The notes under the pieces: model-generated
The model's input: the letters and a program-made list of their open reading frames with translations, nothing else
Databases searched by the model: none
What the model was told of the DNA's origin: nothing
Position numbers and translations under genes: made by a program
NCBI RefSeq assembly: GCF_007049795.1
Contig: NZ_SCFY01000010.1
Span: 152,106 to 216,105 of the forward strand
Source of the DNA: Ectopseudomonas mendocina
Lineage (GTDB): Bacteria > Pseudomonadota > Gammaproteobacteria > Pseudomonadales > Pseudomonadaceae
Reading direction: 5' to 3'
Length of the DNA: 64,000 bases
Shown here: positions 53,893-62,257 of the stretch, in pieces
Layout: each line of letters opens with the position of its first letter
Numbering within the stretch: position 1 is the stretch's first letter

Positions 53893-54230
53893 CCGCTCTC
53901 AACGAGCTGCGTAAGCGCCTGCAACAGGATGACTACGTGTTCAGTGAAACCCTGGCGTTCATCGCCGCGCACTACGACTATCAGCCCAGCGCCTTCCGCA
54001 ACGGTGACGTGGAAAACGCAGCCGGGCAGAACGAAGGCTCCTGCAAGACCCTGGGCCTGGCCCTGTTGGAAGGCTTGAGCACGGAAGAAGCGCTGCGTGC
54101 TTTCGGCGAGCACTACCGCAGCGTGCTGGCCACGCCGCAAGGCAGTGACCATGGCAACATCCGCGCACTGATGGTGCATGGCCTGGACGGCGTGAAGTTC
54201 GAACAGCAACCGCTGAAGTCGAAAGGCTGA
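53889..54230 (+). CDS. HopJ family protein
   Basis: A 113-residue protein of the HopJ family: DYVFSETLAFIAAHYDYQPSAFRNGDVENAAGQNEGSCKTLGLAL, then HGNIRALMVHGLDGVKF. HopJ was named from a plant-pathogen type III candidate, but most members are chromosomal and conserved outside pathogens; no secretion system is nearby, so an effector role is not supported. It overlaps DUF1244 by 4 bp and ends the fol operon. Confidence 0.82.
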   Translation: MTALNELRKRLQQDDYVFSETLAFIAAHYDYQPSAFRNGDVENAAGQNEGSCKTLGLALLEGLSTEEALRAFGEHYRSVLATPQGSDHGNIRALMVHGLDGVKFEQQPLKSKG

Positions 54231-54393
54231 ATCTATAGCGCAAAAACCTGCGCAACTGTCGGCAAAAGCTGACAGACATCACATCGCTATCGCTTTATCC
54301 TGCGCGCCATAACAAACATGGAACACGAGGGAACGTGTTCTGCGCGCAGTGGCGCCCTTCCCTCCTGTTTCGCGCTCGGCATGGAGTCGACCG

Positions 54394-54981
54394 ATGCAGC
54401 AAACCCTGGTATGGAAACCCTGGTACACCCCCGACGTGGAAACCCTGCGCCTGAGCCAGGATGCCAATGGCATCCACGCGACCAGCCATCTCATGCAAGT
54501 CATCAAAGGCGACAGTATCGTTGCCAACTATATGATCGATTGCGACCCGCGCTGGCGCTTCCGTCGTCTCTGGCTGAAAGTCGACAACCACGGCCAGCGC
54601 AACCTCTGCCTGCAGCGTGATCTGCGCGGCAACTGGCTGCTCAATGGCGTACCGCGTCCCGATCTGCAGCAATGCCAGCACGTCATGCTCTCGGCCTCGC
54701 CCTTCACCCATACCCCAGCCCTGCAACGCAGCGCCCTGGAAGCCGGGCAGAGTGATGAGATGCAGGTCGCCTACATCGACATGCTCAGCCTCAAGGTGGA
54801 ACCGCGCCAGCAGCGCTATCACTGCCTGCGTCGCCGCCCGGGCGAAAGTCTCTACCGCAGCCAGGCCGAAGGGCGTGCGCACGAGGAACTGAGCGTCGAC
54901 GACCAGGCGCTGCTACTTAAGGCAGACGAGCAGTACCTGCGTCTGAGCCAGCGCGAGCTCAAGGTCAGCGCGCTGGTGTAG
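54394..54981 (+). CDS. Putative glycolipid-binding domain protein
   Basis: A 195-residue protein of the glycolipid-binding family (DUF1089-like): WYTPDVETLRLSQDANGIHATSHLMQVIKGDSIVANYMIDCDPRWRFRRLWLKV, DLRGNWLLNGVPRPDLQQCQHVMLSASPFTHTPAL. All-beta, soluble, no signal. In the family, glycolipid binding was shown for a P. aeruginosa member. ATG 54394 chosen as the N terminus of the family; 54349 is upstream without support. A dispersed inverted repeat follows. Confidence 0.85.
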   Translation: MQQTLVWKPWYTPDVETLRLSQDANGIHATSHLMQVIKGDSIVANYMIDCDPRWRFRRLWLKVDNHGQRNLCLQRDLRGNWLLNGVPRPDLQQCQHVMLSASPFTHTPALQRSALEAGQSDEMQVAYIDMLSLKVEPRQQRYHCLRRRPGESLYRSQAEGRAHEELSVDDQALLLKADEQYLRLSQRELKVSALV

Positions 54982-55004
54982 CGGGCTTCCAGCGATCCAC
55001 CCCG

Positions 55005-55068
55005 GTAGGGTGCGCCACGTGCACTGCGAATACGGCGGTACCTGCCTGGCGCGCGCAGCACACCCTAC
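55005..55068. repeat. Inverted pair of GTAGGGTGCG units
   Basis: GTAGGGTGCGCC at its left end and the inverted GCACACCCTAC at the right end, 64 bp overall, between the glycolipid-binding gene and azlD. It resembles 23023-23105 and the tandem repeat at 1-93, but is more diverged. Confidence 0.7.
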
Positions 55069-55090
55069 GCAAAGCCAAGGCACGCGCCGT

Positions 55091-55420
55091 TCAGATCGGT
55101 AACTGCCCGAACGCCCAGCGAAGCAGAAAGAACACCAGCAACCCCCCACCGATAGTCGCCAGCAAGTGCCGCGTGAACGCCGCGATGGCAATGGCCGCCA
55201 CACCAGCCAGCAGGTATGCATTGTTCCAGCTGAGCATCCACACCTGCCCGTCCGGCAGCAACATGCCGGGCACCACGATGGCCGTCAGCACCGCAGTCGG
55301 CACGTAATGCAGCCCCTGCCTGACCAAGGGCGGAAAGCGCAGATCGGGGAAAGCGAACAGGCTGTAACGGGTAACGAAGGTGATCGCCAGCATGCCCAGG
55401 ATCAGCATCCAGATATCCAT
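55091..55420 (-). CDS. azlD: AzlD-family branched-chain amino acid export subunit
   Basis: A 109-residue protein with four membrane helices. LGMLAITFVTRYSLFAFPDLRFPPLVRQGLHYVPTAVLTAIVVPGML is the AzlD core. It pairs with AzlC to export branched-chain amino acids or analogues. ATG 55420 overlaps the azlC stop by one base (TGATG); an ATG at 55465 is less likely. Confidence 0.9.
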   Translation of the reverse strand: MDIWMLILGMLAITFVTRYSLFAFPDLRFPPLVRQGLHYVPTAVLTAIVVPGMLLPDGQVWMLSWNNAYLLAGVAAIAIAAFTRHLLATIGGGLLVFFLLRWAFGQLPI

Positions 55421-56130
55421 CAGACCAGCTCCTCCTGCAGCGCCGGCTTGCGCCGCTCCAACCACACACCGATGACGATGCCGCTGGCTGCAGCCGCCAT
55501 CAAGCCGAGCTTGTAAGGCAGGTCATGACACGCCAACGCCACGGCGCCTGCCACCAGGGCCGCGGCCACCTGCGGCTGGTTGCGCAGCATGGGCACTACG
55601 ATGCCGATGAAAGTCGCCAGCATGGCGAAGTCCAACCCCCATTCACCGATATTTGGCACTGCCTGACCGAACAGCACGCCTACCAAAGTGAACAGCTGCC
55701 AGTTGCAGTACATGGCCAACGCCGCGCCGAGAAAATACCAGTGACGGAAAGCGCCCTTGTCGCCCCGCGCATAGCGCTGCACCACCACCGCGTAGGCCTC
55801 GTCGGTCAGACCGAAGGCCAATGGCACGCGCCAGCGCTTGGGCAGGTGGCGCACGTGGGGCTGCATACTGGCGCTGTACAGGGCATGGCGCAGATTGACC
55901 ACGAAGGTGGTCAACAGCACCACGGCGATGCCAGCGCCACCAGCCAACAGGCTGATGGCGATGAACTGTGCAGAGCCGGCGAACACCAGCGCGGACATAC
56001 CCAGTGTTTGCCAGGGATCGAGCCCTGCAGCGCCAGCCAGGCTGCCGAAGATGATGCCGAAGGGAATGGCGCCGAGCAGCATCGGCAGCATATCGCGGGC
56101 GCCTTGGGTGAATTCGTGATGACGGGACAT
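55420..56130 (-). CDS. azlC: AzlC-family branched-chain amino acid exporter
   Basis: A 236-residue protein with about eight hydrophobic helices. ARDMLPMLLGAIPFGIIFGSLAGAAGL and FAGSAQFIAISLLAGGAGIAVVLLTTFVVNLRHALYSASMQPHV are AzlC hallmarks, with FGLTDEAYAVVVQRY. It works as a heteromer with AzlD. AGGAGGTTCC lies before the ATG. No Lrp-type regulator lies next to it; the 255-bp gap 56131-56385 carries a Fur-like box for the next operon. Confidence 0.9.
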   Translation of the reverse strand: MSRHHEFTQGARDMLPMLLGAIPFGIIFGSLAGAAGLDPWQTLGMSALVFAGSAQFIAISLLAGGAGIAVVLLTTFVVNLRHALYSASMQPHVRHLPKRWRVPLAFGLTDEAYAVVVQRYARGDKGAFRHWYFLGAALAMYCNWQLFTLVGVLFGQAVPNIGEWGLDFAMLATFIGIVVPMLRNQPQVAAALVAGAVALACHDLPYKLGLMAAAASGIVIGVWLERRKPALQEELV

Positions 56131-56301
56131 GGAACCTCCTTGGGCAGGCGATCTTAGCCAAACGCCCCAGGCAGGTCTTGAACGTTCTTGCTCTCAATCA
56201 GCACCACTCTCTGAAGCCGCAGCCACTGCATAGATAATCGAAGAAGCTGATGGCAGGGAAGTAATGATGCCGGCATACCCCGCGACCTCTGGCCGCGTCT
56301 A

Positions 56302-56320
56302 GATAACGCTAATCCATCTT
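56302..56320 (+). promoter_or_regulatory. Fur-box-like site upstream of the dihaem/imelysin operon
   Basis: GATAACGCTAATCCATCTT matches 13 of 19 positions of the Fur consensus, with the left half near perfect. It is 66 bp before the start codon. Imelysin-type genes are iron repressed in pseudomonads, so the site is plausible, though the right half is weak. Confidence 0.4.
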
Positions 56321-56385
56321 ATTTAAATTCCGTTAGCCTGCTAATCTTGGCGCCCCGCTTCTCTGCCTGTTCGGATTGTTCCTCG

Positions 56386-57798
56386 ATGTCGCCGCTCCAG
56401 CACTGCCTGCTGCCCTTTCTGGCCCTGTCTTTGATCGCTTGCGAACAGCAGCCTGAATTCACCCAGGCAGAGCCTGGCGAACATCTCTCGGCCGGTGCGG
56501 CGACGGTACGCAAGTTCGATCAAAACGCCTTCTCCCTGCCTTCGGCGAACCTCGCACCCAGCCGTCGCCTGGATTTCGCCGTGGGCAACAGCTTCTTCCG
56601 TAATCCCTGGGTCACGGCGCCAGCTACCACCACAGCACGCGATGGCCTGGGCCCGCTGTTCAATACCAATGCCTGCCAGAACTGCCATATCAAGGACGGT
56701 CGCGGCCATCCACCGGGGCCAGATGCGGTCAGCGCCACTTCGATGCTGGTGCGTCTGTCGATACCGGCCGGCCCGGAGCATGCCGAGGTGCTGATCCAAC
56801 AGGGCGTGGTCGCCGAGCCCACCTACGGCACCCAGATGCAGGACATGGCCAACCCCGGTGTTGCCCCTGAAGGCAAGGTACGCGTGACCTACAGCAGCGT
56901 GCCTGTGCGGTTCGCCGACGGCACGCAGGTGGAGCTGCGCAAGCCGCAGTTGGTCATCAGCCAGCTCGGTTACGGCGACATGCACCCCGATACTCGGTTC
57001 TCGGCACGCATCGCCCCGCCGATGATCGGCCTCGGCCTGCTCGAAGCCATCGCCGAAGAAGACATCCTGGCCGGCGCCGATCCAGATGACGCCGATGGCG
57101 ATGGTATTTCCGGTCGTCCCAATTGGGTCTGGGACCGCCAGCAGCAGCGCAGTGCACTTGGCCGTTTCGGCTGGAAGGCTGGCCAACCCAACCTCAATCA
57201 GCAAAATGCCGAAGCCTTCGCCAATGACATGGGCCTGACCAGCTCGCTGATCCCTCACGACAACTGCACCACGGCGCAAACCGATTGCCTGGCCGCGCCC
57301 CATGGCGGCGAACCGGAAGTCAGCGACAACATCCTCGCCAGCGTGCTGTTCTACAGTCGTAACCTGGGCGTACCGGCACGGCGTGACGTCGACTCGCCTG
57401 ATGTGCTCAAGGGCAAGAGCCTGTTCCACCAGGCCGGTTGCCAGAAGTGCCACACTCCCAGTTTCACCACATCGCCCGATGCGGCGGAGCCGGAACTGGC
57501 CAACCAATTGATCCGGCCGTATACGGACATGCTGCTGCACGACATGGGCGAAGGACTGGCCGATGGCCGCGAAGAATTCCTCGCCAACGGTCGTGAATGG
57601 CGCACGGCGCCGCTGTGGGGCATTGGTTTGACGCAAACGGTCAACGGCCATACTCAGTTCCTGCATGACGGCCGTGCCCGTAACCTGCTGGAAGCCATTC
57701 TCTGGCACGGTGGCGAAGCCGAAGCGGCCAAGCAGCAGGTGCTGCGTTTCGATAGCGATGAGCGAGCAGCGCTGCTCGCCTTCCTGAATTCTCTTTAA
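56386..57798 (+). CDS. DUF1111 di-haem c-type cytochrome lipoprotein (thiol oxidoreductase-like)
   Basis: A 470-residue lipoprotein: lipobox LSLIAC at residues 13-18, then two c-type haem sites, NACQNCHIKDG (about residue 100) and GCQKCHTPSF (about 350), and the VIGLGLLEAI and ILWHGGEA blocks of DUF1111. The protein is an envelope peroxidase-like or thiol-oxidoreductase-like electron carrier, MauG-related. It leads the three-gene operon with imelysin and DUF1513 proteins. ATG 56386 gives the lipobox at the usual place, unlike the upstream ATG 56347. Confidence 0.88.
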   Translation: MSPLQHCLLPFLALSLIACEQQPEFTQAEPGEHLSAGAATVRKFDQNAFSLPSANLAPSRRLDFAVGNSFFRNPWVTAPATTTARDGLGPLFNTNACQNCHIKDGRGHPPGPDAVSATSMLVRLSIPAGPEHAEVLIQQGVVAEPTYGTQMQDMANPGVAPEGKVRVTYSSVPVRFADGTQVELRKPQLVISQLGYGDMHPDTRFSARIAPPMIGLGLLEAIAEEDILAGADPDDADGDGISGRPNWVWDRQQQRSALGRFGWKAGQPNLNQQNAEAFANDMGLTSSLIPHDNCTTAQTDCLAAPHGGEPEVSDNILASVLFYSRNLGVPARRDVDSPDVLKGKSLFHQAGCQKCHTPSFTTSPDAAEPELANQLIRPYTDMLLHDMGEGLADGREEFLANGREWRTAPLWGIGLTQTVNGHTQFLHDGRARNLLEAILWHGGEAEAAKQQVLRFDSDERAALLAFLNSL

Positions 57799-57808
57799 GG
57801 AGCCTGCG

Positions 57809-58870
57809 ATGTTGCACAAAACCCTGATCGCCTCTCTGCTCGGCCTGGCCCTGGTCGGCTGCAGCCAGCAGGACCCGAAAGCCAAGGTCAGCGCGGCGCT
57901 GACCGATGGCGTGCTGCTGCCGGCCTACAGCAGCTGGCAGGAAGCCGATCGCCAGTTGGCCGTGAATGCCGAAGCCTTCTGCGCCGGTAACGCCGATCTG
58001 AGCACCGCTCGCCAGGCCTTTCTCGGTGCCCAGAGTGCCTGGGCCGGCTTGCAGCCGTTGCTGGTCGGGCCGCTGGCCGAAGGCAACCGCGCCTGGCAGA
58101 TTCAGTTCTGGCCGGACAAGAAGAACCTGGTCCAGCGCCAGGTCGAAGCCCTGCTGAAGAACAAGCCGCAGCTCAGCGCGGATGACCTGTCCAATGCCAG
58201 CGTGGTGGTGCAGGGCCTGACCGCCTACGAATACATTCTCTTCGACCCCAATCTGGACCTCGCCCAGGCCGAGCAGAAAGCCCGCTACTGCCCGCTGTTG
58301 CAGGCCATCGGCAAGCACCAGCAAGCCCTGGCTGCGGAGATCGTCGGCGAGTGGCAAGCCAAATCTGGCATGGCCGAACAGCTGAAGCAGTTTCCCAACG
58401 AACGCTACGCCGACGCCAACGAGGCCATCGCCGAACTGTTGCGGGTGCAGGTCAGCGCCCTGGACGGCCTGAAGAAGAAGCTCGGTGCGCCGATGGGCCG
58501 CCAGAGCAAGGGCACCGCCCAGCCTTACCAGGCAGAAGCCTGGCGCAGTGCCGCCAGCCTGGCCAACCAGGGCGCCGCGCTGGCCAACGCCGAACTGCTG
58601 TGGCACGGCAGTAACCGTGACGGCATTCAATCGCTGCTGGGTGAGGATCAGGCCGACCTGGCTAAACGCATCGACGCCGCCTACCAGGACACCCGCCAGC
58701 GCCTGGCTGCACTCGACAGCCCACTGGTCGAACTGCTCGCCGACGAAGCCGGTCGCACCGCCCTGAACGAGCTGTACGACAGCCTCAATCGTCTGCACCG
58801 CCTGCAGGAAAGCGAGCTGGCCAAAGCGCTCGGTGTGCAGATCGGCTTCAACGCCCACGACGGAGACTGA
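57809..58870 (+). CDS. Imelysin family lipoprotein
   Basis: A 353-residue lipoprotein (lipobox ALVGCS, Cys18) of the imelysin/EfeO-like fold: two four-helix halves, GVLLPAYSSWQEADRQLAVNAEAFC and GLTAYEYILFDP, with the E-x-x-G/Y-like metal site in the first half less clear than in EfeO. It binds iron or haem in the periplasm. It follows the DUF1111 gene by 10 bp and precedes the DUF1513 gene by 2 bp. The usual second imelysin (IcmP-type) that opens this cluster in other pseudomonads is not upstream here. Confidence 0.88.
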   Translation: MLHKTLIASLLGLALVGCSQQDPKAKVSAALTDGVLLPAYSSWQEADRQLAVNAEAFCAGNADLSTARQAFLGAQSAWAGLQPLLVGPLAEGNRAWQIQFWPDKKNLVQRQVEALLKNKPQLSADDLSNASVVVQGLTAYEYILFDPNLDLAQAEQKARYCPLLQAIGKHQQALAAEIVGEWQAKSGMAEQLKQFPNERYADANEAIAELLRVQVSALDGLKKKLGAPMGRQSKGTAQPYQAEAWRSAASLANQGAALANAELLWHGSNRDGIQSLLGEDQADLAKRIDAAYQDTRQRLAALDSPLVELLADEAGRTALNELYDSLNRLHRLQESELAKALGVQIGFNAHDGD

Positions 58871-58872
58871 GC

Positions 58873-59976
58873 ATGCAACGCAGAGCCTTCCTCGGCCTCA
58901 GTGCAGCCGCCGCCAGCCTGGCGGCCGCGGGTGCCTTTGGCGGCTGGACGCTGTTCGGCCCATCAGGACAACCGTTGCTGCTGTCAGCCCGTGACGATGG
59001 CGACGGCAACCACTACGCGGTCGGCTATCGCCTCGACGGTGAACGCGCCTTCGCCACTCCGGTGAACGAACGCTGCCATGACGTGGTGCCGCACCCCAGC
59101 CTGCCCATGGCCCTGTTCGTCGGTCGCCGCCCCAGCACCGAGAGCTACCTGATCGACACCCGCGACGGTCGCCTGCTGCAAACGCTGAGCTCGCCGGCCG
59201 GGCGTCATTTCAACGGCCACGCGGTGTTCCACAAGGGCGGCGAGTGGCTGTACGCCACCGAGAATGACACCACCGAGCCAGGCCGTGGCGTGATTGGCAC
59301 TTATCGCCTGCAGGGTGAGCAGTTGCTGCGCGCGGCTGAACACAGCAGCCACGGCGTAGGCCCGCACCAACTGCTGTGGATGCCAGATGGCGAAACCCTG
59401 GTGGTGGCCAACGGCGGCATCCGCACCGAAGCGGAAAGCCGCGTCGACATGAACCTAGACGCCATGCAGGCCAGCCTGGTGCTGATGCAGCGCGACGGCA
59501 GCTTGCTCAGCCAGGAGTATCTGGCCGACCAGCAGAACAGCATCCGCCACCTCGCTGTCGCGCGCGACGGCACGGTGGTCAGCGGCCAGCAGTACATGGG
59601 CGACCTGCACGATCAAGTGCCGCTACTGGCGATCAAACGCCCCGGCCAGCCCTTCCAGCCGTTCGCCCTGGGCGAGCCGCAGCGTGCGGCGATGAACCAG
59701 TACACCGCCAGCGTGGCGATCCATGACGAGCTGCGCCTGCTGGCGATGACCGCACCGCGCGGCAACCGCTTCTTCATCTGGGATCTGGACAGTGCACAGG
59801 TGCGCCTGGACGTGCCGCTGCCGGACTGCGCAGGTGTCGGTGCGGTGGCCGATGGTTTCGTGGTGACCTCGGGCCAGGGCCGTTGTCGCCTATACGATTG
59901 CCGCGGCGATCGCATCGCCACCCAGGCTTTGCAGCTACCCGCCGGGTTGTGGGACAACCACCTGCGTCTGGCCTGA
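58873..59976 (+). CDS. DUF1513 protein with a Tat-like leader
   Basis: A 367-residue protein with a leader MQRRAFLGLSAAAASLAAAGAFG of the twin-arginine type (RRAFLG). The body is a seven-bladed beta-propeller-like fold: HDVVPHPSLPMALFVGRRP, FNGHAVFHKGGEWLYATEN, VGPHQLLWMPDGETLVVANGGI, VVSGQQYMGDLHDQ. Conserved in the dihaem/imelysin cluster and likely periplasmic; function unknown. The three genes are spaced 2-11 bp apart and probably act together in iron or haem handling. Confidence 0.86.
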   Translation: MQRRAFLGLSAAAASLAAAGAFGGWTLFGPSGQPLLLSARDDGDGNHYAVGYRLDGERAFATPVNERCHDVVPHPSLPMALFVGRRPSTESYLIDTRDGRLLQTLSSPAGRHFNGHAVFHKGGEWLYATENDTTEPGRGVIGTYRLQGEQLLRAAEHSSHGVGPHQLLWMPDGETLVVANGGIRTEAESRVDMNLDAMQASLVLMQRDGSLLSQEYLADQQNSIRHLAVARDGTVVSGQQYMGDLHDQVPLLAIKRPGQPFQPFALGEPQRAAMNQYTASVAIHDELRLLAMTAPRGNRFFIWDLDSAQVRLDVPLPDCAGVGAVADGFVVTSGQGRCRLYDCRGDRIATQALQLPAGLWDNHLRLA

Positions 59977-61002
59977 TCAGGCGCTGCCGCGTTCGATCAA
60001 CTCGAACCCCACATCCATGCGCAGCGGCTGACGCGCAGCGGCCGGCTCGGCAATACGCGCCAGCAGCGCATCGGCGATGGCACAGCCGATACGCGGCCCG
60101 TCCACTCGCACAGTGGAAAGCGGCGGATGGGTATGGGCGGCGCTGGACAGGTCGCCGAAGCCCATCACCGCCAGATCCTCAGGAATGCGCAGGCCGCGGC
60201 TGAGTGCCTCGGCCATCACCCCTTGCGCTACGGTGTCGGAACTGCAGACCACCACGTCGCCAGCGACGCCCTCGCGCAGCAGCCTGCCCAGCCCCTCGCG
60301 GCCAACCGCCAGAGTCGCCGGCGCGGGCAAAATCTGTGCAGCCACCGGCGCATCTACATGACCTTCCAGCGCCTCTGTCAGGCTTCGATAACGGCGCATA
60401 CCACGTGGGTCATCGATGCCCACCACCGACACGCGACGGTAGCCCTTGCCGATAAGATAGCTCGCCACCGCCTGGCCAACAGCCTCGTGCGAGAAGCCGA
60501 CCAGCATATCCACCGGGTGCTCACACAGATCCCAGGCCTCGACCAGGGGGATACCGACTCGCGCCAGGCGCTCGCGGCTGGCCTGGGTGTGCTCGGTACC
60601 GGTCAGCACGATGCCATCCGGTCGACGCCCCAACACCGCCTCGAGCAAGGCTTCCTCCTGTTCCGGACGATAGCCAGTCAGGCCCAGCAGGGTCTGATAG
60701 CCCGCCGCTGCCAGGCGGTCGGTCAGCGCCTGCACAGTGTCGGCGAATATGGAGTTGGCAATGGTCGGCAGGAAAATCGCCACCAGCCGACTACGGCTTG
60801 AAGCCAGCGCCCCCGCGGCAAGGTTGGGGACATAACCGGTCGCCCGAACCGCTTCCAGCACGCGCTTACGGGTCGCATCGGTGACCACTTCAGGCCGGCC
60901 GAGTGCACGCGATACTGTAATCGGCGACACCCCTGCGACCTTGGCGACATCGATCAAGGTCGGGGCCGCACTGCTGCGGATGCCAGCAGGTTTCCTGCCC
61001 AT
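59977..61002 (-). CDS. LacI-family transcriptional regulator
   Basis: A 341-residue repressor. HTH: PTLIDVAKVAGVSPITVSRALGRPEVV with the hinge helix ATGYVPNLAAGALASSRSRLVAIFLP, then a ribose-binding-like sensor domain (IANSIFADTVQALTDRLAAAGYQTLLGLTGY). It is of the GntR/gluconate-type subgroup (LacI family). GGAGG lies before ATG 61002. It is divergent from udh and lies next to the uronate genes, so a uronate or aldarate is the likely inducer. Confidence 0.9.
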   Translation of the reverse strand: MGRKPAGIRSSAAPTLIDVAKVAGVSPITVSRALGRPEVVTDATRKRVLEAVRATGYVPNLAAGALASSRSRLVAIFLPTIANSIFADTVQALTDRLAAAGYQTLLGLTGYRPEQEEALLEAVLGRRPDGIVLTGTEHTQASRERLARVGIPLVEAWDLCEHPVDMLVGFSHEAVGQAVASYLIGKGYRRVSVVGIDDPRGMRRYRSLTEALEGHVDAPVAAQILPAPATLAVGREGLGRLLREGVAGDVVVCSSDTVAQGVMAEALSRGLRIPEDLAVMGFGDLSSAAHTHPPLSTVRVDGPRIGCAIADALLARIAEPAAARQPLRMDVGFELIERGSA

Positions 61003-61064
61003 GTCACGCCTCCAGTCACTCGAACACCTCGCATAAGGAGGCACGCCAACCTGATCGAGATATG

Positions 61065-61075
61065 TTGTCATACAA
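61065..61075. promoter_or_regulatory. FadR-type operator-like site, LacI-gene side
   Basis: TTGTCATACAA fits T-N-GT-N3-AC-N-A, the core of FadR-subfamily GntR regulators. It lies 63 bp upstream of the LacI-family gene start within the 372-bp divergent region (61003-61374). Confidence 0.45.
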
Positions 61076-61315
61076 CTTTAGTCAAACAGGCATCGAGCAT
61101 ACCGACCCTGCACCAGCCTGATGCTACCCGAACTGCTCGAATAAACTGTACCAACACGATTAACTGCCGTGATAGAGCCAACCAAGCTATATTTCCGCTC
61201 CCCAGATCGACTCACTGAGCAGACTGAATCGGCTCAGTTACGAGCAAACGAAACACCTCGATTTCCACCTCTGTCGCGTTGACATTGCCGAAGTGGGTGC
61301 TGATAATCGATCCAA

Positions 61316-61335
61316 GTCATACGACAACGTATGAC
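61316..61335. promoter_or_regulatory. Palindromic operator-like site, udh side
   Basis: GTCATACG-ACAA-CGTATGAC has perfect eight-base arms and, on the minus strand, includes TTGTCATACG, the same core as the site at 61065-61075. It stands 40 bp before udh. The 372-bp region holds no other recognisable feature. Confidence 0.55.
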
Positions 61336-61374
61336 AAACCAATAACAACAAGCAACAAGAGTCCAGGCCCCGCC

Positions 61375-62202
61375 ATGACCACAACCTCCAGCGAACTGCG
61401 CCCCTTCAATCGCCTGCTGCTGACCGGCGCCGCCGGCGGCCTGGGCAAGGTACTGCGCGAACGCCTGCGCCCCTACGCCACTATCCTGCGTCTCTCCGAT
61501 ATCGGTGAGATGGCCCCTGCTGCCGGCCCCCACGAAGAAGTGGTGCGCTGCGACCTGGCAGACAAAGCGGCCGTGCATCAACTGGTCGAAGGCGTCGATG
61601 CCATCCTGCACTTCGGCGGCGTCTCGGTCGAGCGCCCCTTCGAGGAAATCCTCGGTGCCAACATCTGCGGCGTGTTCCATGTCTATGAGGCGGCCCGCCG
61701 CCATGGCGTGAAACGCGTGGTGTTCGCCAGCTCCAACCACGTCATCGGCTTCTACAAGCAGGACGAACACCTCGACGCCAGTTGCCTGCGTCGCCCGGAT
61801 GGTTACTACGGCCTGTCCAAGTCCTACGGCGAAGACATGGCCAGTTTCTACTTCGATCGCTACGGCATCGAGACCGTCAGCATCCGCATCGGCTCCTCAT
61901 TCCCCGAGCCAGCCAACCGCCGCATGATGAGCACTTGGCTGAGCTACGACGACCTCACCCACCTGATCGAACGCTGCCTGTACGCCCCGAACGTTGGCCA
62001 CACAGTGGTCTACGGCATGTCTAACAACCGCGACGTGTGGTGGGACAACAGCAAGGCCGCGCACCTGGGCTTCCAGCCCAAGGACAGTTCGGAAATCTTC
62101 CGCGACAAGGTGGAAGCACAGCCGATGCCTACAGCCGACGACCCTGCACGTATTTACCAGGGTGGAGCCTTCGTCGCTGCCGGCCCGTTCGGCGACGACT
62201 GA
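61375..62202 (+). CDS. udh: Uronate dehydrogenase
   Basis: A 275-residue SDR-type enzyme that oxidises D-galacturonate and D-glucuronate to their lactones with NAD. LLLTGAAGGLGKVLRERL is the cofactor site, then LHFGGVSVERPFEEILGANICGVFHVYEAARR, VFASSNHVIGFY, DGYYGLSKSYGE with catalytic Tyr-x3-Lys, and SFPEPANRRMMSTW; the length equals the P. putida and P. syringae enzymes. First gene of the uronate cluster, followed by lactonase and TRAP transporter genes. Ribosome site is weak; ATG 61375 chosen as family-typical. Confidence 0.94.
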   Translation: MTTTSSELRPFNRLLLTGAAGGLGKVLRERLRPYATILRLSDIGEMAPAAGPHEEVVRCDLADKAAVHQLVEGVDAILHFGGVSVERPFEEILGANICGVFHVYEAARRHGVKRVVFASSNHVIGFYKQDEHLDASCLRRPDGYYGLSKSYGEDMASFYFDRYGIETVSIRIGSSFPEPANRRMMSTWLSYDDLTHLIERCLYAPNVGHTVVYGMSNNRDVWWDNSKAAHLGFQPKDSSEIFRDKVEAQPMPTADDPARIYQGGAFVAAGPFGDD

Positions 62203-62257
62203 ACACGGCGCCACCGCTGCCCTACGTCATAACAACAAAATAGAGCGCCTGAATGCC

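Noticed and set aside
53889..54230. Type III secretion effector
   Set aside because: The HopJ name comes from an effector screen; no secretion genes or hrp box are near, and it sits in a pterin operon.
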